From Corynebacterium freiburgense (GTDB lineage Bacteria; Actinomycetota; Actinomycetes; Mycobacteriales; Mycobacteriaceae), in contig NZ_CP047355.1 in the NCBI RefSeq assembly GCF_030408815.1, positions 620,001 through 684,000 of the forward strand: a stretch of DNA of 64,000 bases. Reading direction: 5' to 3'. The notes under the pieces were generated by a model. It saw nothing but the letters and a program-made list of their open reading frames with translations, was not told the origin of the DNA and did no database searches. This document shows positions 34,620 through 44,021 of the stretch, in pieces (the stretch's first letter is position 1; each line of letters opens with the position of its first letter). Both the position numbers and the translations under genes were made by a program.

Positions 34620-36251
34620 GTGTCAGCTAGTTTTAAACTCACCAGTGAATCGCAGATGACAGCCTACGGTGTGCGTGTGTTTAGAATTCAAGCACTGGAA
34701 AACCTACCATTGCACGGCGTTCGCAAAGGGGAGCGCGGCGGCTGGGTCAGCTCGGCAACAACATCACGCGGCAAGCCCCGCCTTTCCGGACAGGCATGGC
34801 TTGGAAATGAGGCGATGCTTATCGACGACGCGCGCGTCAGCAATACCGCCATTGTTTCCGGCCATGCTGTGGTCCGGGGAACAGCCCGAATTCGAGGACA
34901 TGCTCGGGTATTTGGCCAAGCCAGAGTTTCCGGAAATGCTAGAGTGTCCGGCTATGCTCAAGTAAGTGGGGACGCCAATGTATATGAATGCGCACACATT
35001 ACTGGACATGCACAAATCACCGAATCCGCAATTATTGGCGGGCGTGCGCTGGTAACCGGAATGGCACGAATATTCGGGCAAGCAAGCATTATTGATCGCA
35101 GCCAAATCCTCGGACGAAGTGCAGTGGGAGATATGGTTTCGGTTTCTGGTCGCGCCAAGGTCGAGGACGTGGAAGCCCACGGGGAAGTGCATATTTGCGA
35201 AAACGCCCATGTATTTGGGGGAGCGCATATTCCACCGATTGGATATATCGGTGGTGCAGCAAATATTAGCCATACCTCGCATTGTCTTATGGTTTCGCCA
35301 TTTGGCCCGCAAGGCGACACCCTGATGGTGCTACGCCAGTACGATAACTCTCCGGAAATTACGCTTGGTTATTGGCGGTTTAGGAAATGGAAAGAATTTA
35401 AGTGCGAAGTAATGAGCTGGGAGAACCAACACATTTGGAAACCCTGGCTTACGGTTATTCGTTCCACTATTAAATCTTGGTCCGAAACCCGAGAATCTTC
35501 ACACATTGGTTTGAGCTATGAGCTAACAAACCTGCGGAAAGTAGTGGGACTTTCGCCGGAAGTGCTTTTTCGTATTCGTGCCACCCGCGATATCCCTGAA
35601 CAAGGTGTCCGTAAAGGTGACCTCGGCGGATGGGTACAAAGCGGCTTTACTAGCAGCGGCGAACCACGAATTTCCGGAACCGCCTGGCTGCACGACAATG
35701 CCGAACTTCGTGCAGACGCGTTAATAAAAGACAACGCCCGCGTGGCTGGTCACGTAATCCTGGATGATTCCGTAATCGTCGATGGAAACGCCCACATTTG
35801 CGACGCCGCCGAAATCGTTGGGCGATGCCGAATAACAGGCAATGCAAAAATTCAGGATAATGCCTGCCTTGCCGACGACGTGTTTGTAAGCGGAGAAGCC
35901 TTCGTTGGGGGAAATGCATGGTTAAGCGGCAGCATTAGCCTTTTTGATAATGCGAAAGTTACATCCAATTCCGTAATACGCGGCGACGCCTGGATCGCAC
36001 AAGGGGCCGAAATTACCGAGGCTGAGCATGTGAAATCATTCGAAAATATTGGCCCTGGGAGGAATGTCACGCTATATCGGAGCGACGATGGAACCCTCCG
36101 GATAGTTGAAGACGAATGGGAATTGCAATCCTGGTCAATTACGGATTTTGAAAAAGAAATTACCCGCCGTAATTGGGATGATCCAGTATGGCTAGCTGAA
36201 TACCGAAATGTATTGCGAATTGCCCATCTCCTTTCTGGGAGATGGGCATAA
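34620..36251 (+). CDS. duplicated YdcK-like left-handed beta-helix protein
   Basis: A 543-residue protein built from short repeats of the kind A-x-V-x-G-x-A-x-I-x-G (GHARVFGQARVSGNARVSGY), predicted to form a parallel beta helix like E. coli YdcK and repeat proteins of Gram-positive prophages. Each such protein usually has one head, x-x-G-V-R-K-G-x-x-GGWV; here there are two, HGVRKGERGGWV at about residues 33-44 and QGVRKGDLGGWV at about 330-341, each followed by its own helix (about 58-215 and 355-460) and a similar tail domain (DTLMVLRQYDNSPEITLGYW and NVTLYRSDDGTLRIVEDEWE). It is therefore a full tandem duplication. No signal peptide, so cytoplasmic. Role unknown; a shared hairpin ends the gene. 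Confidence 0.8.
   Translation: MSASFKLTSESQMTAYGVRVFRIQALENLPLHGVRKGERGGWVSSATTSRGKPRLSGQAWLGNEAMLIDDARVSNTAIVSGHAVVRGTARIRGHARVFGQARVSGNARVSGYAQVSGDANVYECAHITGHAQITESAIIGGRALVTGMARIFGQASIIDRSQILGRSAVGDMVSVSGRAKVEDVEAHGEVHICENAHVFGGAHIPPIGYIGGAANISHTSHCLMVSPFGPQGDTLMVLRQYDNSPEITLGYWRFRKWKEFKCEVMSWENQHIWKPWLTVIRSTIKSWSETRESSHIGLSYELTNLRKVVGLSPEVLFRIRATRDIPEQGVRKGDLGGWVQSGFTSSGEPRISGTAWLHDNAELRADALIKDNARVAGHVILDDSVIVDGNAHICDAAEIVGRCRITGNAKIQDNACLADDVFVSGEAFVGGNAWLSGSISLFDNAKVTSNSVIRGDAWIAQGAEITEAEHVKSFENIGPGRNVTLYRSDDGTLRIVEDEWELQSWSITDFEKEITRRNWDDPVWLAEYRNVLRIAHLLSGRWA
36222..36247. terminator. hairpin at the end of the beta-helix gene
   Basis: Perfect 10-bp stem GCCCATCTCC (36222-36231) and GGAGATGGGC (36238-36247) with a 6-base loop, inside the last codons. 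It probably terminates both this gene and the convergent phospholipase cassette. Confidence 0.7.
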
Positions 36252-36279
36252 AAGTGGGTGAGTTTTTGGTGCTCAGGGC

Positions 36280-36594
36280 CTAGATTAAATATTCGGTTGG
36301 GAAATTGCCGAATGTAATGATGTAGAGGAATAGTGCGGCTGCGAAACTCAACCAGATTGTAAAAATGGGTGAAAACGCCGCAAAGAACGCAAGAATTCCT
36401 AGCCAAGAATTACGCGCAATAGCAGCAAATATGCCCGCTAGGATTCCAATTGGGATGGTGATTTGATAGTAGACACCTATGCCTTGGGGATACACACCTG
36501 GGAACAGGTATGGAAAGGCAATGGCGAATATTGAAATGAGTATTGAAACCCACCCCGCCCAGTTGAGTTTCTTGCACTTCTGGAAAATACTCAT
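36280..36594 (-). CDS. small membrane protein B of the phospholipase cassette
   Basis: A 104-residue protein from ATG 36594, chosen over GTG 36627 because AAAGG lies eight bases upstream. Three or four hydrophobic segments, about residues 15-32, 40-60, 63-82 and 85-96. It is a paralogue of the neighbouring protein: both have KKLxWAxWxSxLIS near the start, FPYLF, IPxGI, and end with L-IITFG or LITFG followed by P. The spacing of conserved residues is the same throughout, so one arose by duplication. It is the last gene of the cassette. No known domain is recognised. Possible roles are immunity, lipid handling or export help for the phospholipase; all are inference. Confidence 0.7.
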   Translation of the reverse strand: MSIFQKCKKLNWAGWVSILISIFAIAFPYLFPGVYPQGIGVYYQITIPIGILAGIFAAIARNSWLGILAFFAAFSPIFTIWLSFAAALFLYIITFGNFPTEYLI

Positions 36595-36654
36595 ACTATT
36601 CGCCTTTGCTATGTTGATGAATTGCACGGGCTCATGTTGGGATTAGCTGAGATC

Positions 36655-36987
36655 TCAATGCCAGTGGGCATAGCGTGGGGTAAACAACCAATCTTCGGGT
36701 GAGATGTGTCCGAAAGTAATGAGTTGGACGAATAGTCCGACGATTGTTAAAAGGAATACGCCTACGAATGGTGCGGCAATGGCAACACAGCCCAACATTG
36801 CAAGAAATGGGTTTCGGCCAATAATTGCGAGCACAATCGCTATGATTCCGAGCGGGATGGAGAAAAGGAAATAATCTAACAGCCCATTAGGGAAAAGGCT
36901 CATAAAAAGGTATGGGAAAACGATTGTGCCTAATGAAATAAGAAGTGATGCCCATTCGGCCCATTTCAGTTTCTTCATCCTGCTCAT
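36655..36987 (-). CDS. small membrane protein A of the phospholipase cassette
   Basis: A 110-residue protein from ATG 36987 (AGAGG eight bases upstream); GTG 36996 is a longer option. The same four-segment plan as its downstream paralogue, with KKLKWAEWASLLISLG and VFPYLF at the start and VQLITFGHISPEDWLF at the end. It begins 15 bp after the phospholipase stop, so the genes are co-transcribed. Composition is AT-rich compared with core genes nearby, suggesting transfer. Unknown function. Confidence 0.7.
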   Translation of the reverse strand: MSRMKKLKWAEWASLLISLGTIVFPYLFMSLFPNGLLDYFLFSIPLGIIAIVLAIIGRNPFLAMLGCVAIAAPFVGVFLLTIVGLFVQLITFGHISPEDWLFTPRYAHWH

Positions 36988-37002
36988 ATAAATCACCTCT
37001 GG

Positions 37003-37629
37003 TTATGCAAAAGGATTGCAGGGAGCGGTACTGAAATATGTAGCGATTGCTACAGCTTTGGCTTTTTCAGCTGCTCCACTAAAACGACTGGTTCGGATAG
37101 CCTGAACAAGCTCACGGTCACAAGAACATGCAAAATATCCACGATTGCCATAGCAACGATCGTGTGTTTGACAAAGCCTATCAAGGGTGTCAATAGGTGC
37201 GCCTGGGCCACTATGTCCAGGACCGCACCAGTTGCCATGAATCGGGATACCTAGTTCTTGGGTAAATTCCGAGTTCTTTTCATGGTATTCGGCGATTTTA
37301 TTGAATTCTTCACCAGTGCTTATCAAATATTCTGAGGCATTGTCTTGTTTTGCTTTAGCGGAATTAAATCGAGGCTGACCATTCGATTCCTGCACAATGT
37401 ACTGCCTGAGAGTGGCGGCAGCAGTGTCAATATCGGTATCTTCGGTGACGTCAGATGCCGGAATGGGAGCAGTATCGAACTCAGTGATGTTCGCATCGTT
37501 GGTTTTGGGTTCAGTTACGGCAGTGACCTCGGATTCATCCGTTTCTTGGGCGGATGTGATTGGTATTGATACGAGCGCTGCAAAGATCATGCAGCAGGTC
37601 GATAGTGAAAGAGTAAGTTTTTTGATCAC
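37003..37629 (-). CDS. secreted phospholipase A2
   Basis: A 208-residue secreted protein. Signal peptide residues 1-27, cleaved after TSA; an acidic Thr/Asp-rich stretch to about 70; then a helical part and the catalytic core at 130-172. The core has WCGPG (134-138) and GPGAP (141-145) as the likely calcium loop, the active-site signature CQTHDRCY (153-160) with His156-Asp157, and a second cysteine group CSCD (168-171) whose Asp171 fits the catalytic partner. This is the secretory phospholipase A2 fold found in fungi and some actinobacteria, which releases fatty acid from the sn-2 position. GTG start behind AGGAG. First gene of an AT-rich cassette with two paralogous membrane proteins. Corynebacteria are better known for phospholipase D. 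Confidence 0.85.
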   Translation of the reverse strand: MIKKLTLSLSTCCMIFAALVSIPITSAQETDESEVTAVTEPKTNDANITEFDTAPIPASDVTEDTDIDTAAATLRQYIVQESNGQPRFNSAKAKQDNASEYLISTGEEFNKIAEYHEKNSEFTQELGIPIHGNWCGPGHSGPGAPIDTLDRLCQTHDRCYGNRGYFACSCDRELVQAIRTSRFSGAAEKAKAVAIATYFSTAPCNPFA

Positions 37630-37929
37630 AATTAACTCCTATTCTTTATGATCAAAAACTAAATAAAATCCAACAGTACACCACTGTATAAGTTCCTAAA
37701 ACGCCTTAAAGGGGCTAAGTGGGCAGTGAATTAAAAAATAAAACCAATTATTGTTACGGAATCGATTTTATCATTGGGTTTATTCTAAAATAACAAATTA
37801 TTACAGGATTATTTCAGTTTCATTGCGCTACACATTTTTGGGTGCGCAAGATATCGTGTATTGCGAAACTCAATCAGAGGATAAAGACAGGTAAGAATTA
37901 CTAATTTCCTGAAACGTCAGTGACTAGCT
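37630..37929. other. AT-rich intergenic region upstream of the phospholipase cassette
   Basis: Three hundred bases without a gene, clearly more AT-rich than its surroundings. It must hold the cassette promoter. A weak inverted repeat, TTGCGC...GCGCAA (37823-37828, 37844-37849), lies near the end of the CLC gene and may terminate it. No other structure recognised. Confidence 0.5.
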
Positions 37930-39366
37930 CTACCTGGGTGCTGGACGTGTTGGTGTGGGTTCGCCAGTCCATGCTGCGGATGTAAAGGGCTGGACGCGTT
38001 GTTCCTTATTTGTAATTAGACCCCAAATTCGTACGGCGAGGGCCGCAGCAACCACTGCAACAAACATTGGGAGATAACCTTGTGCCTGCATATCGGTGAA
38101 TTCAATCGCAGCTATCATTCCAAACATTGGGGCAGCCATTGTGGTGGATAGAAATGCGGCGGCGCCCATAAGTGCGCAGGCACCTAACGGGACTTGTGGG
38201 AAGAGTGGGTCGATTGCTGTACCAATAATTGCGCCGATAATTGCCCCTAATGAAAACGCTGGGGTAAGGGTTCCTCCAACGGTCCCTACACGGAAACATA
38301 CAAGCACCATAAGTACTCGTGCCACACCTAAAATAAGCAGTGTTACTAGCGGTAAACCTATGGTAAAAATCGTGTCGGCTGCCCAGCGCCCATTCGCGCT
38401 GACTCCTGGAATAAAGTAGGCGGTGGCAGCAACTGCAATGAATGCCAGGGGCATTTGCCAGAGTATTTTCCAATCTAAGGGGCGTGCTGCGGCGGCTGCA
38501 CGTGCTGCAATACCAAACCAGTGCCCTGCCATTCCGGCAATAAATCCTACGATGATTGCGGCAATAACATTGTGGAAGTCTTCAGTAAGAGGAACTGTGT
38601 GGTAGATCGGGTGTGGATCTATAAAAAGACCTGTGGTTGCCACTGCCGTTGCGGAGGTAAGCATGGCGGTGACTACGGTTCGGGTAGACATTTCTACAAG
38701 CAACAATTCAAGGGTGAATAGTGCTCCGGCGAGAGGGAGATGGAAAGAGGCAGCAAGGCCTGCACCTGCGGCTGAGGCAACCACAATGCGCCGGGAATGA
38801 ATATCCAAGTGAAACCATGAACTTATGCTGGCGGCGGAAAGTCCTCCGGCCAATCGGGGCGCGTTTTCTCGGCCTACAGGTGCGCCGGCGGCCACGGAAG
38901 TGACTTGGATAAATACGCTTAGTAGGGTTTCCAAAGTAGGCATTGGCCGGCCGCGCATTGCGCCGGGTACGGAAACCATGGGGCGTCCGAATTTTCCGAG
39001 TAGGTACCATGCCCAGGAGTTAATGATCCCCAGGAATATCAGGGTTATGGCGAGCCGAGTGGGGGATACCGCAGATCCTGGGTCGAGTGTATGTAAATGA
39101 TCAGTGCCGTAGACAAGGCGTTCGGTAATTACTATGGCGTAGTTTAGGGCAGCAACGAGTAATCCGGTGACTACACCAGCAAGGACAGAAATAAGGGCAA
39201 GTCGGTTTAGCGGGGTTTCTGTCATGGGGCCGCGTTGGAGCGCTGGTAATGCTGGAGGCTCTGGTGTGACGCGGTCGTGGTGGGCGTCGATAAGCTTGCG
39301 TTCGCTAAGGCCTTGGCCGGAGCTGTCGTGGCTGCGTGAATGTCCGCTACCTACCCACCAGCCCAT
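37930..39366 (-). CDS. CLC-family chloride channel or transporter
   Basis: A 478-residue CLC protein with about ten helices. The gating glutamate is kept in PVGRENAPRLAGG (usual form GREGP), the PLAGALFTLEL helix and the GGTLTPAFSLGA stretch (usual GxFxP) are present. Two positions differ from H+-coupled bacterial exchangers: the GSGIP serine region reads VSVPGAMRG, and the internal proton glutamate after LFTLE appears to be Leu. It may therefore be an uncoupled channel or a different anion carrier. ATG 39366 has GGGAG five bases upstream, which itself lies in the last codons of rsgA, so translation is coupled to rsgA. An internal ATG at 39225 lacks an RBS. Confidence 0.85.
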   Translation of the reverse strand: MGWWVGSGHSRSHDSSGQGLSERKLIDAHHDRVTPEPPALPALQRGPMTETPLNRLALISVLAGVVTGLLVAALNYAIVITERLVYGTDHLHTLDPGSAVSPTRLAITLIFLGIINSWAWYLLGKFGRPMVSVPGAMRGRPMPTLETLLSVFIQVTSVAAGAPVGRENAPRLAGGLSAASISSWFHLDIHSRRIVVASAAGAGLAASFHLPLAGALFTLELLLVEMSTRTVVTAMLTSATAVATTGLFIDPHPIYHTVPLTEDFHNVIAAIIVGFIAGMAGHWFGIAARAAAAARPLDWKILWQMPLAFIAVAATAYFIPGVSANGRWAADTIFTIGLPLVTLLILGVARVLMVLVCFRVGTVGGTLTPAFSLGAIIGAIIGTAIDPLFPQVPLGACALMGAAAFLSTTMAAPMFGMIAAIEFTDMQAQGYLPMFVAVVAAALAVRIWGLITNKEQRVQPFTSAAWTGEPTPTRPAPR

Positions 39367-39368
39367 GA

Positions 39369-40349
39369 TTACTCCCAGTCCTCATTGGTATTTAAGGCGG
39401 TGAGCAAGGTGCGTACGGCGGTGGCGCGCCGGGCGGATGTTCCGGTGAGGGTATCTAGGCCGCAACCGGGGTCATCTATATGATTGCAGCCTCGATCACA
39501 GGTTTGTACTGCGGCAGCAAGATCATCGAACACATTAATGATTGTATCTGGTTCGATATGTGCCAGGCCGAATGAACGAATGCCTGGGGTATCAATAATC
39601 CAGCCGCCATGCGGCAGCCTAAGTGCAACTGATTGTGTTGAGGTGTGGCGGCCTTTTCCTACTCCGGAAACTTCGCCAGTGGCACGCTCTGCATCTGGTA
39701 CAAGCCTATTGACCAGCGTTGATTTGCCTACACCGGAGTGTCCAATAAGAGCTGTAATATGTCCTTCTACAACTTTTTCGATGTTCTGGAGGGGGTCCTT
39801 GATCCCGCAAATCACCACAGGAACATCGAGGTCTGCGAATTCAGATGCGAATTCGGCAGGGTCCCCCAAATCGGATTTAGTCAAACAAATAATTGGTTTT
39901 ACCCCTCCGGCAAATGCGGCAATGAGTGCGCGTTCTACAAAACCGGATCTTGGGGGAGGGTCGGCTACCGCGGAGACAATAAGCAATTGTTCCGCATTGC
40001 CCACAACAATGCGTTCATAGGGATCTGTGTCATCTGCTGTCCGCCTAAGAACACTTGTTCGTTCTTCGAGTCTAACTATACGGGCAAGGGTGCCTGGCTT
40101 TCCGGAAGTATCACCGACAACCGCTACACGATCCCCAACCACAATGGGGGTTCGGCCCAGTTCACGTGCGCGCATACACACTACTGGATGTTCCTCGCCA
40201 TCAAGGACTACTCCCCAGCGGCCTCGGTCTTTGGTTATAACCATGCCTACTTTCGCATTTTCGTGCGAAGGTCTGTCTTTGGTGCGGGGGCGGGAACCTT
40301 TTCCAGGTCGGATACGGACATCGGATTCATCCCAGGATCGCCTAGCCAC
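39369..40349 (-). CDS. rsgA: ribosome small-subunit maturation GTPase
   Basis: A 326-residue circularly permuted GTPase: OB fold (about 35-100), then permuted G motifs in the order G4 (LTKSDL near 158), G1 ([14 protein letters not shown] near 205), G3 ([10 protein letters not shown] near 255), and a zinc-binding end with [13 protein letters not shown]. RsgA checks the decoding centre of late 30S particles. GTG start, overlapping the aroA stop by eight bases. Order aroA-rsgA-CLC forms one operon. Confidence 0.93.
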   Translation of the reverse strand: MARRSWDESDVRIRPGKGSRPRTKDRPSHENAKVGMVITKDRGRWGVVLDGEEHPVVCMRARELGRTPIVVGDRVAVVGDTSGKPGTLARIVRLEERTSVLRRTADDTDPYERIVVGNAEQLLIVSAVADPPPRSGFVERALIAAFAGGVKPIICLTKSDLGDPAEFASEFADLDVPVVICGIKDPLQNIEKVVEGHITALIGHSGVGKSTLVNRLVPDAERATGEVSGVGKGRHTSTQSVALRLPHGGWIIDTPGIRSFGLAHIEPDTIINVFDDLAAAVQTCDRGCNHIDDPGCGLDTLTGTSARRATAVRTLLTALNTNEDWE

Positions 40350-41628
40350 TCGTCATAGCCTCCCACATAGCTGCAAATCCAGGCAGCGTTTTCGCGGTTG
40401 TTGCAATATTTTCTACCTTTACACCAGGAATAGTAAGTCCAATAATCGCCCCAGCTGTTGCCATTCGATGATCAGCGTAGCTGCGCCAAATACCGCCACG
40501 AAGTGGTGCGGGTTCAATATGTAGGCCGTCTGGAAGTTCCGTACATAATCCGCCCAGATTATTAATTTCTGCGGCGAGGGCAGCCAATCGGTCTGTTTCA
40601 TGCCCGCGTAGATGTGCGATTCCGCGAAGTGTAGATGGGCTTTGCGCAAGTGCGGCCAGGGCCGCGATTGTGGGGGTGAGTTCGCCAATATCGGAGAGAT
40701 CTAAATCTACGCCGTGTAATGCAGTGTTTGGTCCGGTAACAGCAAGTACACCGTAGTTATAGGAAACGGTACAGCCCATAGTTGCGAGGATATCTCGCAT
40801 GGCGTCCCCCGGTTGAGTTGTTGTTTCCGGCCAGTGTGGGATGCGCATTGTCCCGCCCGTTGCGGCTGCGGCTGCTAGGAATGGGGTGGCATTGGAAAGA
40901 TCCGGCTCAATATGCCATGTTCGTCCGGCGATCGTTCCGGGGGCTACTGTCCAAACTGTGTTGTCGCTTGTGCGTGTGGTTACTCCGGCGAGCCGCAGCA
41001 TATCCAGCGTCATATCTATGTGTGGCGTGCTAGGGACTTTCGCGCCCCTATGGCGCACCGTCAATCCGTTCGGATATCGCGCACCAGCAAGTAGCAATCC
41101 CGAAACAAATTGCGAAGATGCCGAAGCGTCAATAGTGACCTCATTGCCGGTAATTGTTCCGCCAACCAGGGAAAACGGCAGGGATTCGCCCGTAATTTCT
41201 ATTCCTAAATCACGGAGAGCATTGAGCATAGTGTGCATTGGTCGGCTTCGGGCTTGCTCGTCACCGTCGAATTCAACGATTCCAGAGGCTAAGGCTGCCA
41301 GCGGCGGTACAAACCGCATAACTGTTCCCGCTAGCCCGCATTCAACGCGCCCGCCACGCAGCTCACGTGGAGAAATCCGTACTGTTGTTCCATTGATGTC
41401 CACATTGGCGCCGAGTGCTGCAATCGCATCCATCATAAGGTCGGTGTCACGGCTGCGGAGGGCACCAACCAAGGTTGAAGGGGTGTCGGCAAGCGCCGCA
41501 AGGATGAGCGCTCGATTAGTAATTGATTTCGAACCCGGCACCTCCTGCGTCCACGAAATAGGCCCGGCTGGCGTAGGCGCCTCCCATAATGGCGCGGCGG
41601 CGGCTGTTAGATCACTCACATAGACCAT
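40342..41628 (-). CDS. aroA: 3-phosphoshikimate 1-carboxyvinyltransferase (EPSP synthase)
   Basis: A 428-residue enzyme of the shikimate pathway joining shikimate-3-phosphate and PEP. Conserved sequences are [18 protein letters not shown] near residue 29, [16 protein letters not shown] near 92, [17 protein letters not shown], and [19 protein letters not shown]. Start taken at ATG 41628 because the product then begins at the usual place; upstream codons would run into the divergent yedK gene. No ribosome-binding site is seen, and the two divergent start codons are only 10 bases apart, so a leaderless transcript is likely. Confidence 0.93.
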   Translation of the reverse strand: MVYVSDLTAAAAPLWEAPTPAGPISWTQEVPGSKSITNRALILAALADTPSTLVGALRSRDTDLMMDAIAALGANVDINGTTVRISPRELRGGRVECGLAGTVMRFVPPLAALASGIVEFDGDEQARSRPMHTMLNALRDLGIEITGESLPFSLVGGTITGNEVTIDASASSQFVSGLLLAGARYPNGLTVRHRGAKVPSTPHIDMTLDMLRLAGVTTRTSDNTVWTVAPGTIAGRTWHIEPDLSNATPFLAAAAATGGTMRIPHWPETTTQPGDAMRDILATMGCTVSYNYGVLAVTGPNTALHGVDLDLSDIGELTPTIAALAALAQSPSTLRGIAHLRGHETDRLAALAAEINNLGGLCTELPDGLHIEPAPLRGGIWRSYADHRMATAGAIIGLTIPGVKVENIATTAKTLPGFAAMWEAMTSG

Positions 41629-41638
41629 GATAGAGGTT

Positions 41639-42226
41639 ATGTGCGGACGCTTTGTTCTCTTTACCACCTCCGAAACGCTTCTCGACGCCGCGACCACCCT
41701 GCTTGGCCGTCCAGTAGCTGCCCCACATGGCACACCTGCTCCGCGCTACAACATTGCCCCCACGCACACCATTGCAATTATTAACGAGACTCTCCAGCCT
41801 GCACGATGGGGCTTCAGTGGTCGCACCACACTCTTTAATGCGCGAGCTGAAACCCTCGCTGAAAAACCATCATTTGCCTGGGCATTTCGTAATTCACGAA
41901 TCCTTATCCCCATGGACGGCTACTACGAATGGCACGGCGGCATCCCGTACTATGTTTCCACTCATCAACTTCTATGGACCGCCGGACTGTACCGGAATGG
42001 TGAAGCCACTATGGTCACAACCGCGGCGCCTCCTGCCTTGGAATGGCTTCACCATCGGGCTCCGCTGTTACTTGCCCCAGAGCAAGCGAACACGTGGCTG
42101 AATGAGCCAACAATCGAAACTATGCAACCTACGAGCATCCAACTTCAAGCCCGACCCGCAAATAGTGCCGTAGGCAATGTGGCAAATGATTACCCAGAAC
42201 TCCTACAATCCAATTCTTTATTCTAG
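41639..42226 (+). CDS. yedK: SRAP-domain protein YedK (HMCES-like)
   Basis: A 195-residue SOS-response-associated peptidase-type protein. The start ATG 41639 is set by biology: family members cross-link abasic sites through Cys at position 2, here MCGRFVLF. Further conserved parts are [10 protein letters not shown] (the Asn), [23 protein letters not shown], and the glutamate region MDGYYEWH. The His in the C-terminal active site is probably HHRAPLLL. YedK shields abasic sites in single-stranded DNA. It is divergent from aroA and convergent with ybaK, with their stop codons sharing CTAG. Confidence 0.9.
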   Translation: MCGRFVLFTTSETLLDAATTLLGRPVAAPHGTPAPRYNIAPTHTIAIINETLQPARWGFSGRTTLFNARAETLAEKPSFAWAFRNSRILIPMDGYYEWHGGIPYYVSTHQLLWTAGLYRNGEATMVTTAAPPALEWLHHRAPLLLAPEQANTWLNEPTIETMQPTSIQLQARPANSAVGNVANDYPELLQSNSLF

Positions 42227-42738
42227 GCTTGCAATTCCCCGAACCGTGCATGAGTCACCACAGCTAGATCTTCTGGCGATATCGCAATATCCAATCCACG
42301 CTTACCGCCAGAAACAAATACTTCCGCAAATTCCAACGCCGAAACATCGATTACCGTAGGCAAGGCACGCTTTTGGCCAATTGGTGAAATACCACCAGGA
42401 ATATAGCCAGAAGATCGCTGCGCATCACTGGGTTGCGCCATAACCACTTTTGAAACCCCAAAAGCCGCCGCCGCTTTTTTGAGACTTAACGAACCTGAAA
42501 CGGGGATCACCGCCACTGCTAAGTCCCGCTTGGGACCCTTCGCAGCTGTGAGATCAATCACTAGTGTTTTAAAAACTTGATTGGAACTGATTTTCAATTG
42601 AAGCCCCAGCTCATTGGCTGCATGAGCGCCATAATCCCCTTCGCCAGCGGCAAAGCTGTAAACCTTATGGGGTACCGCGGCGTCGACAAGCACTTGGAGA
42701 GCCGCAGTGGCCGCCGCACGGGACTTCTTCTTTGCCAT
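42223..42738 (-). CDS. ybaK: Cys-tRNA(Pro)/Cys-tRNA(Cys) deacylase YbaK
   Basis: A 171-residue YbaK-type trans-editing protein. Family sequences include NQVFKTLVI, the lysine in [21 protein letters not shown], and [18 protein letters not shown]. It hydrolyses Cys misattached to tRNA-Pro. The N terminus [10 protein letters not shown] is basic. It converges on yedK with a 4-base overlap. The sigH start lies 33 bp beyond its own start on the other strand. Confidence 0.9.
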   Translation of the reverse strand: MAKKKSRAAATAALQVLVDAAVPHKVYSFAAGEGDYGAHAANELGLQLKISSNQVFKTLVIDLTAAKGPKRDLAVAVIPVSGSLSLKKAAAAFGVSKVVMAQPSDAQRSSGYIPGGISPIGQKRALPTVIDVSALEFAEVFVSGGKRGLDIAISPEDLAVVTHARFGELQA

Positions 42739-42771
42739 AAAACCACCATATACCCCCTAAAATCGAAACTC

Positions 42772-43353
42772 ATGACGGAACAATCCTCCGCTCGGTTCGA
42801 AGCTGAAGCGCTGCCACTGCTCGACCAGCTCTACGGCGGTGCACTACGAATGACCCGCAACCCCGCCGACGCAGAAGACCTCGTGCAAGAAACCTATATG
42901 CGGGCATACCAAGCATTCGATAGCTTTCAGCCAGGCACCAACCTTAAAGCCTGGTTGTACCGCATTATGACCAACCTCTATATCAATTCCTACCGCAAAG
43001 CCCAACGCCAACCCTCGCAGCTACCGACCGAGGAAATCACAGATCACCAACTCCTGCAAACCTCCACACACCTATCAACAGGATTGGAATCCGCCGAAGT
43101 CGAAGCACTGAAACTGCTGCCAAACTCCCGAATCACCGAGGCGCTGAATGACCTCCCGGAAGACTACCGAATGGTCGTCTACTACGCAGATGTAGAAGGG
43201 CTCGCCTACAAAGAAATCGCCGAAATCATGGACACACCACTCGGCACCGTTATGAGCCGACTCCACCGTGGAAGAAAACAACTCCGCGCAATGTTGAAAG
43301 ATGTGGCCCAGGAACACGGCATTGGGTTAGAACGCCCAAAAAGCCGGCAATAA
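42772..43353 (+). CDS. sigH: ECF sigma factor SigH
   Basis: A 193-residue ECF sigma factor, the regulator of thiol-oxidative and heat stress. Region 2 shows [21 protein letters not shown] and [19 protein letters not shown]; region 4 shows [47 protein letters not shown] 42772 is chosen over 42577, which would overlap ybaK heavily. It has no Shine-Dalgarno; TAAAAT sits 8 bp upstream, as for a leaderless message. The anti-sigma gene rshA follows after 18 bp. No GGAAT-N18-GTT autoregulatory site was found upstream. Confidence 0.93.
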   Translation: MTEQSSARFEAEALPLLDQLYGGALRMTRNPADAEDLVQETYMRAYQAFDSFQPGTNLKAWLYRIMTNLYINSYRKAQRQPSQLPTEEITDHQLLQTSTHLSTGLESAEVEALKLLPNSRITEALNDLPEDYRMVVYYADVEGLAYKEIAEIMDTPLGTVMSRLHRGRKQLRAMLKDVAQEHGIGLERPKSRQ

Positions 43354-43371
43354 TCGGAAGGCAAAACAAAC

Positions 43372-43629
43372 ATGAAAGACGATCATGAATGCTTTTGCGG
43401 ATGCGAAGACGCCTACCAAGCACTCTTCGAACTGCTAGACGGACATATGGAAGAAGCCGAAGCACAACGGCTCAAAGAAAAAGTCCTCGCATGCCCCGCT
43501 TGCTTCCAAGCGCTCGGGATTGAGCAGGAAGTACGTTCTCTAATGAAACGCTGTTGTGGAGTGCACGCACCAGTGCAACTTAGAGAACGAATCACCGTGG
43601 CTATTCGAATTGAACAGCGCCGAAGGTAA
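43372..43629 (+). CDS. rshA: zinc-type anti-sigma factor RshA
   Basis: An 85-residue anti-sigma factor paired with SigH. The zinc switch Cys pair is CPAC (Cys41, Cys44), and an extra Cys cluster CFCGC is at residues 7-11. In typical members a His stands four residues before the first Cys (H-x3-C-x2-C); here that residue is Lys37. RBS GGAAGG. Disulfide formation should release SigH under oxidative stress. The substitution may alter zinc binding. Confidence 0.88.
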   Translation: MKDDHECFCGCEDAYQALFELLDGHMEEAEAQRLKEKVLACPACFQALGIEQEVRSLMKRCCGVHAPVQLRERITVAIRIEQRRR

Positions 43630-43742
43630 GGGCGGAGCTTTTGGTGTGGTGAAGGCTTAGGTGAGGTCTTGGCGTGGGGGGTGGGTGTGGGACCCAGAGG
43701 CTTTAGCTTCGTGCCTTCATTGTTGGTTGGTTGTGCACGATG

Positions 43743-43765
43743 TAAATCTGCCTCAGGCAGATTTA
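43743..43765. repeat. AAATCTGCCT palindrome followed by a T tract
   Basis: TAAATCTGCCT-C-AGGCAGATTTA, perfect 11-bp arms, followed by ACGCCAGTTTTTT. Further forward copies of the decamer lie at 43819-43828 and 43970-43979. The copies at 43744 and 43970 share the longer string CGATGTAAATCTGCCT. Confidence 0.8.
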
Positions 43766-43985
43766 ACGCCAGTTTTTTCTGACCTGCAGAAATAGTGCAC
43801 AAAATATCGCCGATTGTTAAATCTGCCTTTTTGTGCCTTTGGAATGCGCGTAATACGTGGAATATGAGGCGCTGCGAATCTTGGTTCCGTGCAAGACCCC
43901 GGATGGATTCTCGGGGAACTCACAAACTTGAACTTCATGCTTCAATTTCGGTCGAGTTGGGTGCGATGTAAATCTGCCTGATATG

Positions 43986-44021
43986 CAAAAACCGCCACAT
44001 CTATTAAAAGAGTGGCGGTTT
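43986..44021 (-). terminator. terminator of the bL37 gene
   Basis: Perfect 10-bp stem AAACCGCCAC (43989-43998) and GTGGCGGTTT (44012-44021), followed on the minus strand by a run of T. It lies just downstream of the bL37 stop. Confidence 0.88.
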
